64,000 nt of DNA, from the NCBI RefSeq assembly GCF_000801105.2, contig NC_079519.1, positions 32,525,288-32,589,287 on the forward strand. Direction: 5' to 3'. Source of the stretch: Raphanus sativus. Taxonomy: Eukaryota > Streptophyta > Magnoliopsida > Brassicales > Brassicaceae. The notes beneath the pieces are model-generated. The model had not been told where the DNA came from. It was given only the letters and a program-made list of their open reading frames with translations, and ran no database searches. Below are positions 25,432 through 35,800 of the stretch, piece by piece (the first letter of the stretch is position 1; every line of letters starts with the position of its first letter). The position numbers and the translations under genes are program-made.

Positions 25432-25439
25432 TTCTAGAA
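25432..25439. promoter_or_regulatory. Heat-shock-element-like motif upstream of HSP90.5
   Basis: TTCTAGAA followed by GAA gives an inverted nTTCnnGAAn pair plus a partial third unit, about 95 bp before the start codon. It fits heat-shock-factor binding, but the transcription start is unknown, so it might lie in the leader. Confidence 0.35.
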
Positions 25440-25985
25440 GAAGGCGCAAAGAGAGCTTTCTCTTTTGGGGATTGTGAGGTCTGTGGAATCATCAGCCAGC
25501 CATTATCCGTTTGTTTCACACGCGCCTGAGGTTCGAGTATGTGTGTCTTGTGAAACTTGAATGTTCAAAAAAGAGGCCTATTGGGCTATGTGTGGATTAC
25601 GGCCCGTATAATAAAGGTTAAAAGGAAATGTGTGACTGAAAGTTGTCGTGCTTTGGGTTATTGTTCTCTGTTCATACAAACAATCATGTAAACAAGCATT
25701 TTCTTTTTAAATATCGTTGCCTAATGGTTAAGGGAACTATGTTTGCTTAATTTTCCTTTGTAGTTTCTTTTATGTGGTAACGGCTTTTAATTAATCGTTT
25801 ATATGTAAAACCTTATTTCGAAATTTTGAAGCTTTGTATGAATATGAGTTATAACATTTTGCTAGTACAGTAAAGGGAACAAACAGAAATAACACGTATG
25901 TTGCACCACTTAGCTGAGTGCATTGATACAATCACCATGGAGAAATCAGTTATTATTAATTTTTTAAGTAATCACACACTGAATC

Positions 25986-28183
25986 TCACACAACCTCACA
26001 AACTGTTCTCTCCTGGAAACACTCAATCGCATACATGAAATTCGCCAGCTGAGTCGGATGAAATGGATCAAAGAAAATATGTGAATCTGGCATCTTACAC
26101 GCTATTGAATCTGGCCTGCAGCTTGTGACGAGCCCTCCATCATAAACGCTAGGACAACATGGGCTCGTTGAGTCCATGAGATTCGAACTAGCTTGATTGC
26201 TCGAAGGTCCTCTAAGTTCTAACATGAAGTTGAAGTAATCTGAGTACAAGAAGGAAGTGTTGGCAAACTTTTTCTTCAACTGAGTCAGTCCTTTTCTTAG
26301 CTTGGTGTTGAAAATGGAAATCGCAAGGTTTAAACCATTGTTGCAGCTTCCAGTTGGCACGGTATGAGCTATAATGTTTGGGTAACATCCTAGTGGTTTA
26401 AGGTTGTTGATGAAAAATTTCCTTGCTCCTAATCTTTGCAATTTCTGCACACGCAAAATCAAAATATTTAGTAGAATGCACCTAAATTAATTAAACATGA
26501 AAACATATTTAAGCTGAAAACAGAACAATTCACTGAATTTGAAGTATTCAATCAAGCTCTGGTATAAGCTCGCTTATGTAGTTGACAATGTAAATAAAAC
26601 TAAAAGTTCATCAAAAATTGGTTTGATAGTTTTAATTTTAGTTTAATATTTATTAAACTATATACATCTTCAGCATTCAAAGGATATACTATGAGTGTGA
26701 TTGGTAATTTAGAGTAAATGGGAGGAAAATTAAAAAAAAAGTGAAAAGATAAAAAAAAAAAATGAGAGAGAGGAAAGTGGAGTAAATGGGAGAAAAGAAA
26801 AGTAAAATAAGTTTTACTCATGTGTAAACTAGTGTAAATACATTTTACTCCATTTCAATAGTAATGAGTGGAAATAAAGAATAATGTTTTCACCTGATTG
26901 GTGATTTATGAGAGTAACTAAGAGTAACTAAGTTTCCACTCAAATATTTACTCTAAAAACACCTTTCAATCAAAGCATATATTGATTTAGTTTTATCTAA
27001 AGTTTAAAAAGTAACAATTTTAAGATTAGTTAATATGTTTGGTTCATAAACAACTTCTATTGATTAATGTAGTGGTCAAGGAAAAAAATGTTGGGAACCT
27101 AAAAAATGTTTTACCTGAATTTGTTTCAAATAATCATGAAGAAGCTTCTTTGCGAATTCATTTGGATCGGTTGTATTATTAAAGAAGAAAACGTAATCGT
27201 TAATTCCTATTGCGCTCATGAACAACGATTCAGCCAAGTGTTTACGGAGCTCTGGCTTCGTCTTAAACCTTTTCTTCATATTCTTATCGATAGTTTTTTT
27301 GAATAGACCGACTTGGGCACTCAACGAGAGACACTCTCCCTTTGTTCATAGAAAAATTCAAATAAAACTCATTAGATTTTTTTCCCGAAACCTCTAAGAG
27401 TCTAAGGTCATTTTATAGGATACTGAAACCTACAAATTGCTTTCCTGTCTCTGGAAAAATTCCACAGCTAGCAGAAGCATAGTTAATACCAGTTGATATT
27501 TTGTTCTTTTCTTCTTCTGATAATCCTTTGTAAGCAGGAGCCAAAGGAAGCCCATAATAAATAGCTGAAAAACATAACAAGACAATTAGACATCTCAATA
27601 TTTAAATGTTCGCAACTATTTGTTTAAATATTTTGTATACTTAATATAAATAGAACAAAAAACCATATTCTTTTTTCAAAATACCTGTTTAAAATCATTT
27701 AACTCTCACTATTTTCTTTTGTTATTTAGATAATAATTTCACAAAATTACTAGTCATATATACTTTTTGATCTGATTATGAAAAAGCAAAAAGAACAATT
27801 ACTAATTAATAGTATGTTATTTGGTAATTCATTACACGGCCTATAAAACATTTGAAAAATAAAATTAGGAGAGACATGTGCAACATTTGCATGTTCTTAC
27901 CAATGTAATCAGCAATAGTTTTGCCATTGCTAAAACGGCCGGTAGGTTTGCCTCCTTCAAAATCAGAACCATAAGGTGCGAAATTCGCTTTGATTTTAGT
28001 CGAAAGATAATTATTGTTCCCAGAATCAACCAATGAATCTCCTATAACATATAAAGCCTGAAACTTCCCTCCAAAAAGCACAGCTTCTTGTTTTAATGGC
28101 TGCGAGATAATGGTGGAAACATTAAGAAGACAGAAGACGAAGAGCCAGAGAAGGCATGGCTTTGGAGAAGAAGGCAATTCCAT
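25986..28183 (-). CDS. GDSL esterase/lipase, tandem copy A, four exons
   Basis: Exons: 28183-27901, 27564-27434, 27339-27115, 26444-25986; total 1098 bp, 365 residues, normal for plant GDSL proteins. Residues 1-28 are a signal peptide ([10 protein letters not shown] core), so the enzyme is secreted. Block I is [13 protein letters not shown] with nucleophile Ser50; the Gly of block II is in F-S-N-G-K-T; block III is G-I-N-D at 183-186 with the oxyanion Asn; block V is D-P-F-H-P at 339-343 with catalytic Asp and His. All catalytic residues are present, so it should hydrolyse ester bonds of lipids or cell-wall components; the substrate is unknown. It is the left member of a tandem duplication (about 25727-28477 against 29490-38370). 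Intron 3 holds a Tourist-like MITE absent from copy B. Recalled gene order suggests the At2g04020 lineage. Confidence 0.93.
26690..26980. mobile_element. Tourist-like MITE in intron 3 of GDSL copy A
   Basis: Alignment of copy A with the same intron of copy B (empty site GGATATACTATATTG around 30490-30505) shows an extra 285 bp at 26693-26977 flanked by a TAT duplication. The ends are inverted: GAGTGTGATTGG on the left and the complement of CAATCAAAGCA on the right. A 3-bp duplication and a G-rich start fit the PIF/Harbinger (Tourist) class. No coding content. Confidence 0.72.
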
Positions 28184-28270
28184 TTCTATCTTCTTCTTTT
28201 TTCTTGATTAGAGAAACAAAAAAGAAGATATTAAATGAATCTTGCAAATTGGAAACCTCAACGATGGGAC

Positions 28271-28280
28271 ATTATATATA
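28271..28280 (-). promoter_or_regulatory. TATA box of GDSL copy A
   Basis: TATATATAAT on the minus strand lies about 88-97 bp before the start codon. The same element is conserved in copy B at 38169-38178, supporting function. Confidence 0.5.
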
Positions 28281-28618
28281 AGCGGTTTGGCAAGCATCAA
28301 ACAGTTTTCATACTAAAAACAAATGGCAAAACTAAAAACTATCATTAACTATTGTTAAACAAGTCTCTATATATGACCTGAAGAGTAAACTTTACCGACC
28401 ACTTAAAAATAACTAAGCCTATGTATGGAAACTAAAATTCATTATTTTTGTTTTTATGTAACTATAATATGTTCTTAAGGGTGTTTCTTAGGGTGATTAT
28501 TAATTAAAAAAGGAAAATTGATATTAAGATAAGAAACAGATCTTAATTAGGGGAAGAAGAAACGTCTCTTGTTGGACACCTGTTAAATTGGGAGAGTTTT
28601 TCTTTTATCTCCATCTCT

Positions 28619-29315
28619 CTCTCTCGCTAGGTTGCACGGAAGCTTCATCGGATGTCCGCTTCCCGCTTCGGAATCGGAATCGGAATCGGAATCTTGTGGA
28701 AGCTTACGGAATCTCGCTTCCAAAACGTTTCCAAAATATTCTTTTTAAAAACACGTTGAAAGCTTACGATTCCATTTTGGAATCACGCTTCCATTCTATT
28801 TTAAAATCCATTGTCATGGTTCATAAAAATATAAAATCATAGTTTTTAATTAATATAAAATCTAAATTTTAATAGTAATAAATTAAAGAGAATAGAAATA
28901 TACAAATATTAAAACTAATACTATAAATTATCTTTATGCATTAATGTTTTTATTAAAGATATAGCACATATTCAAATATATTATGTCAATAAATTTATGA
29001 AGTTTTAAAATAATTAATATCATAATTTATTTTAAACTTAATTTATGTGTATTTTTATAGTTTTAATATGAAATCATTTCAAAATTATTATAAATTAATA
29101 AATGCTTTATTTTAAGTTTAAATCATATGATTTTTAGTCTTAAATTATATAAATATTTCTTATATATTTAATATATATACATATATATGTATATATAAAT
29201 ATACGCTTCCAACACGTACCCGCTTCCTAAATTTTTTGAAAATTTTGCTTCTGCGCTTCCATACGCTTCCGCTTCCACGTACCCGCTTCCGTTTCCATGT
29301 AACGTAGCTCTCTCG
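28619..29315. mobile_element. hAT-type element between the GDSL copies
   Basis: The element spans 28627-29307 (681 bp), flanked by a perfect 8-bp duplication CTCTCTCG (28619-28626 and 29308-29315). Its ends are inverted: CTAGGTTGCACGGAAGC and, reversed, CTACGTTACATGGAAAC. The subterminal zones are packed with GGAAGC/GCTTCC words in both orientations and include a GAATCG triplet-pair run near 28671-28693. The core is AT-rich. There is no transposase frame. Confidence 0.7.
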
Positions 29316-29801
29316 ACGGTTGAGTCACGAAGCCTGGATTGAAAGATCTTACTATTTGAGTGTCAACAACGAACTATAACCATATTGTTTGTTTCAAGAC
29401 CAACTAATTAAAATTCTATTATAAAACAAGCTAAAAATACTAGATATTTGATGTATAGTCTCAATAGACATATGCATGACTTTATAAAATAAAGGGAACT
29501 ATGTTTGCTTAATTTGCTTTTGTAGTTTCTTTTATGTGGTAACGGTTTAATTAATTGTTTACATGTAAACCCTTATTTCGAAATTTTGAAGCTTTGTATG
29601 TATATGAGTTATAACATTTTGCTAGTACAGTAAAGGGAACCAACAGAAAAAAAAAGAGAGTGTTGATTTTTAGAGCGATCCATAAAGCGATTCGGCCAAA
29701 AACGAGTAACACGTACATTGCACCACTTAGTTGAGTGCATTGATACCATCACCATGGAGAAATCAATTATTATTATCTTTTAAGTAATCACACATTTAAT
29801 C

Positions 29802-32800
29802 TCACAAAACTTGGCAAACTTTTCTCTCCTGGAAACACCCAATCGCATACATGAAATTCGCCAGCTGAGTCGGATGAAATGGATCAAAGAAAATATGTGA
29901 ATCTGGCACCTTACACGCTATTGAATTTGGCCTGCAGCTTGTGATGTACCCTCCATCATAAACACTAGGACAACATGGGCTCGTCGAGTCCATGAGATTT
30001 GAGCTAACTTGATTGCTTGAAGGTCCTCTAAGTCCCAACATAAAGTTGAAGTAATCTGAGTACAAAAAAGAAGTGTTGGCAAACTTTTCCTTCAACTGAG
30101 TCAGTCCTGTTCTTAGCTTGGCGTTGAAAATGGAAATCGCAAGGTTTAAACCATTGTTGCAGCTTCCACTTGGCACGGTATGAGCTATAATGCTTGGGTA
30201 ACATCCTAGTGGTTTAAGATTGTTGATGAAGAATTTCCTTGCTCCTAATATTTGCAATTTCTGCACACGCAAAAATCAAAATATTTAGTAGAATGCAACT
30301 AAATCAATTAAACATGAAAACAAATTTGAGATGAAAACAGACTAATTCATTGAATTTGAAGTATTCAATCAAGTTCTCGTATAGGCTCGCTTATGTAGTT
30401 GCCAATGTAAATAAAACTAAACGTTTATCAAAAATTGGTTTGATAGTTTTTATATTTAGTAAACTATATATATATCTTCAGCATTTAAAGGATATACTAT
30501 ATTGATTTAGTTTTATCTAAAGTTTGAAAATAACGATTTTAAGATTAGTTAATATGTTTGGTTCATAAACAATATATTACTATTGATTAATGTAGTAGTA
30601 AAGGAAGAAAATGATGGGAGCCTAAAAAATGTTTTACCTCAATTTGTGTTAAATAATCATGAAGAAGTTTCTCTGCGAATTCATTTGGATCGGTTGTCTT
30701 ATTAAAGAAAAAAACGTAATCGTTAATTCCTATCGCAGTCATGAACAACGATTCAGCCAAGTGTTTATAGAGCTCTGGCTTCGTCTTAAACTTTTTCTTC
30801 ATATTCTCGTCGATAGTTTTTTTGAATAGATCGACTTGGACACTCAACGAGAGACACTCTCCCTTTGTTCATAGAAAGAGTCAAATAAAACTCATTAGAT
30901 ATTTTTCACAAAACCTCTAAGAGTCTAAGGTAATTTTATAGGATACGGAAACCTACAAATTGCTTTCCTGTCTCTGGAAAAATTCCACAGCCAGCAGAAG
31001 CATAGTTAATACCAGTTGAGATGTTGTTCTTTTCTTCTTCTGATAATCCTTGGTAAGCAGGAGCCAAAGGAAGCCCATAATAAATAGCTGAAAAACATAA
31101 CAAGACAATTAGACATCTCAATATTTAAATGTTCGCAATTATTTGTTTAATTATTTTGTATACTTAATATAAATACAACAAAAAATCATATTGTTTTTTC
31201 AAAATACCTGTTTAAAATAATTTAACTTTCACAGTTGAGCGAAAGTCTTTTTCTCTCAGGCACGTTATTCGAGGCGCGAAAGAGACTTTTTCCTACCTTG
31301 TTCCCTGCTAGTGAAACCTGGTTTCGTTCCCCAAACACCTGGTTTTCCACCGCAGTTACCTGGTTTTCCACCGCAGTCACCGGAATTTTCAAAATCATTT
31401 TCAAAATTTCCGGCCGATCTTGCTCTCACGGTGATTTCTCTCTGGATCTCGAGGTTTGCTGAAGATTATATCACAGATCCACGCCTACAACATGAGTCTT
31501 TACAAAGCTTATGCTCAGAGCTTCTCGTGGGGTTGAGACGGCTCTCCTACCCTGTTCTCTTAGGGATCTCTTGCTGTCTAAGTGCAGTTTACTTCCTTCA
31601 CACCCTGGTTACTTGGTCTCTTGTTACTACCATCTTACCTCTTATTGAGGGTTTTTGGAGGAGTGTTTGAGTCTTGAACTTGGGTTTCATACAAATCTCT
31701 CCTCCGAACTTCATCATGTCTCGCAGATACTCAAGCAGAGAGAAAGAGAAGTGGATCTCTAACCCTTCTCGCCCTTCTAAACGCCCTCCTATCCAGCTCC
31801 CGGAAGCCGACTGTTCTAACCTTATTGAAGAGCACAGATTCACGCTGATTGGACGGGTCACTAATGAGGCGATGCAGAACACAAGAGCTCTAGTCGATTT
31901 CTTCCTAGGGCATTGGCAAGTGGTTGGCTCCATTACTGGAAGGGCTCTGGGGCCGCAACTCTTTCAGTTTAAGTTTGAATCGGAGAAAGACCTTCAAGCT
32001 ATACTCTCAAAAGCTCCATACCACTTCAAAAGGTGGATGATCATACTTCAACGTTGGGAGCCCATTGTCTCGGATCTCTTTCCAGCGACCTTACCGTTTT
32101 GGGTAACGATCCATGGTGTCCCTCTGCATTACTGGTCAGACAAAGCACTCCGGCTCATTGGAGCTGAGTTGGGACCAGTGGAAACTACAGACGCCGAGAA
32201 CTGCAGAATCCGAGTCATTATCAATGGCCTTAAACCTCTTGAGAGATTCCTCGAAATCAGCTTGAAGTCGGGTGAAACGAAACAGGTAGAAGTGGAATAC
32301 GAGAAGCTAGAAAAACATTGCTTCTCGTGTCGCTCTCTATCTCATGAAGCTGGGAACTGCCCTACTAAGCCGATTTCAACGGTCTCCTCATCTCAAGACC
32401 TTGGCATCTCTCAAAAAAGAACTCTGGATCGCATTGCAGAGAGCAGGAAACGTGCAGATAACAGGAAACTCTCACGCTTCTCTCCGTATGATAGAGGAGT
32501 GGGAGAACCAAATAATAGCAGGCGCCCTGATTACAACTCTCGAGAACACTACCAAAATCACAATGAGCATCTTGGTCGTCATGACAGCAGAAGGGAGATA
32601 GAAAGAGAGGGTAACTATCCTTCCCGCCAATACTACTCGTCCTCGGAGGATAGAGAAGGCCACCGTCCCTATCCCCAAGCAACCGGAAAGCTCCCTCCCA
32701 TTCGAGGAAATTCTCATGTATCTCTCAGACCTCAAGGAATGCGCTCAACTAACTCGGCTTCTAAGAGCTACTGGCGCCCTGTCTCAAGTGGAGGAGCTGG

Positions 32801-35800
32801 AATGGGGGGACAATCAAACTCCATCCAATCTCAGGTCTCGCATACGCCATCTCCAAAAACTCAACGAGAACCTATGATACCAGCTGCGTCCCCGCAAACT
32901 CCTCGAATCTCTACTACTTCCGGGGAACGACGCTCAGCGCTAGAACGCCTCTCTGGAGCGCCAACGAGAGTACCCTTACTTCAGAACGGGGTTGCAAACT
33001 CAGACTCTGGTCGTCTCCAGGAAGTGAATATCCAGTATTTGGAAGACGCCCTCCCTTATCAGACTCCACCGGAACATATGAGACCTTCAAGCTCAAAAAT
33101 GGTTGTGGCTGGCAGTGTGCAAAACCCAGAGGAAGAAACTGGCTCTCCAATTCGAACTCTTAGTGAAGACAGAGCTCATGTTTCTCTCAGGCTAGGGCCC
33201 ATGCCCCCTGACGAGTCACCACTCCCGGTTCTGGCTAAAACCTCAGGTACAGCGGGGGGAAAAAAAAAATCTACTCGGGCTCCATCAACTAGGCGTGTCA
33301 ACAGGAGCCCAATCCAAGGAGTCAGCCTTAATAAAAGAAGACTTGCAAAGACCCAAGGCTCACCAAAACGCAAACTGGTTGTGGACCCAAAGGACAAAGC
33401 AAAAGGCAAAGCACCAGCTAAAGGAGGCAGGCCATCAACTACTTTAATCCCGGCAATCACTAAGAAGCGGGCGGATTTTCGGACCGCTCCAAGCTCTCTT
33501 CCTTAGCGAGTATGAGTTGGAACTGTCAGGGGATAAGGAACCCTCTTACAGTTCAACGCCTCAGGGAGATTCGATCAAAGCTCTCCCCCGACATCATGTT
33601 CCTTATGGAGACAAAAAATCAAGACGAAGCTGTGTTCAATATGTATCGAGGTTCTGAGTACTCCCACCACTTTACTGTCCCTCCTGATGGACTCAGTGGG
33701 GGTCTCGCTCTCTCGTGGAAGTCTGATGTCCAGCTAGATGTTTTGTACTCCTCCCCAAACATTATTGATACTTGTATCACTAGCCATAAAAAGACCTTTT
33801 ATGTTTCTTATGTTTATGGTGCTCCTAGACAAGAAGAAAGAGCTGCATTCTGGTCCAAACTCTCAGAACTAGGAGCACTAAGAAACGATGCTTGGCTTAT
33901 CACTGGGGACTTCAATGATCTCTTAAGCAATTCGGAAAAAGTGGGAGGTCCACCACGATGGGAGGGATCTTTTCTTTCTTTCCGAAGTTTTGTTACCCAA
34001 CATGGGATATGGGATCTTCAACATTCTGGAAACTCGCTCTCGTGGAGAGGCACTCGTTACAGCCATTTTATTCAATCTCGCCTTGATAGGGCCATGGCTA
34101 ATGTAGAGTGGAGTGAGATGTTTCCAACAGGTCGTTGCGAGTACCATCGCTTTGAGGGCTCAGATCACAGGCCTGTGCTCACTCTCTTTGATAGTAATCT
34201 ACTGAAGAAGAAAAAAGGTCTATTTCGTTTTGATAGAAGGCTGCGGGAGAAGCCAGAAATCAGGGCGTTAGTGGAAGATGCCTGGTGTCTACAACCAGAT
34301 GATTCAGTCCTTACTAAAATCTGTCGAGTGAGGTCAAAGATAGTGGAATGGACAAAGCGGCAAAACCAGAACAGCAGGGAATTAATTCAGACCTCACAGG
34401 CACAGCTTGAAACCGCCCTCTCAGCCTCAACCCCGGACCCCGATCTCATCCTCTCCCTCCAGGGGATCCTAAGTAAAGCTTATGCTGAAGAGGAAGAGTA
34501 CTGGCGCCAAAGAAGTCGAATCCAATGGCTGAGTTGTGGCGACAAAAATTCAAGCTTTTTCCACTCGGTTACTCGTGGACGACGAGCCCTAAATAAATTT
34601 GCTGTTATTGAAGATGAGACAGGGAATGCTTTCTTCGAGGAGAAACAGATTACGCAAACTATAGCTTCCTTCTATCAAGACATCTTCTCATCCCGCTCAA
34701 CGGGAGACTTGAGCGTCGTCCGCGAAGTCCTCACTCCGAAGGTCACCCCTGAGATGAACCATTTGCTTATTGCTGTCCCATCGGACCTGGAGATAAAACA
34801 GGCGGTCTTCTCGATTAATGTGGATAAAGCCCCAGGTCCCGATGGATTCTCTGCAGGATTCTACCAATCCTTTTGGGATATCATCGGGCCTGATGTTTCC
34901 GGTGATATCAGGAGCTTCTTCACTGCTGGGGAGTTACAGCGGCGTCAAAATGAAACTCATGTTAGACTGATCCCCAAGATCTCGGGGCCTCGGAAAGTTG
35001 CGGATTACCGGCCCATTGCTCTATGCAATACCCACTACAAGATCATCGCAAAAATCCTCACCAAGCGTCTCCAGCCTCTACTGTCCCAGCTTATTTCGAG
35101 GCATCAATCAGCTTTTGTGCCCGGAAGAGCCATTTCCGACAATGTCCTCATCACGCATGAAATCTTATACTATCTCCGTACGTCGGCTGCTCGTCAAAGA
35201 TGCTCAATGGCAGTGAAAACTGACATGAGTAAAGCTTATGATCGGATTGAATGGGACTTTCTCAGAGAGGTTATGGAGCGGCTGGGTTTCCACAGTGTGT
35301 GGATTTCGTGGATTATGGAATGTGTATCCTCGGTCTCCTACTCCTTTCTCATCAATGGTGCGCCCCAAGGTAGTGTCTTACCAACTAGGGGATTGCGACA
35401 AGGAGACCCGTTGTCCCCGTACCTCTTCATACTTTGTACGGAGGTACTCTCGGGACTGTGCAACAAAGCTCAGGAGAATGGTACTCTTACTGGTGTGAAA
35501 GTGGCCCGCTCATGCCCTCCTATAAACCATCTCCTCTTCGCCGATGATACCATGTTCTTCTGCCGATCAGACCGTGCCAGCTGTGAAACCCTTGTCTCGA
35601 TCTTGACCAGATACGAGCTAGCTTCCGGGCAGTGCATCAATCGCAATAAATCAGCTATCACCTTCTCCTCCAAAACACTACCAGGCACAAAGAGAAATGT
35701 TAAGTCAGCTCTCGGAATTGGCCAAGAGGGAGGTATCGGCAAGTATCTTGGGTTACCGGAGCACTTCGGAAGAAGGAAAAGGGATATTTTTGCTTCGCTG

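Noticed and set aside
31235..31670. Small frames in the LINE leader
   Set aside because: No start context or domain; they overlap the tandem leader repeats and precede ORF1.
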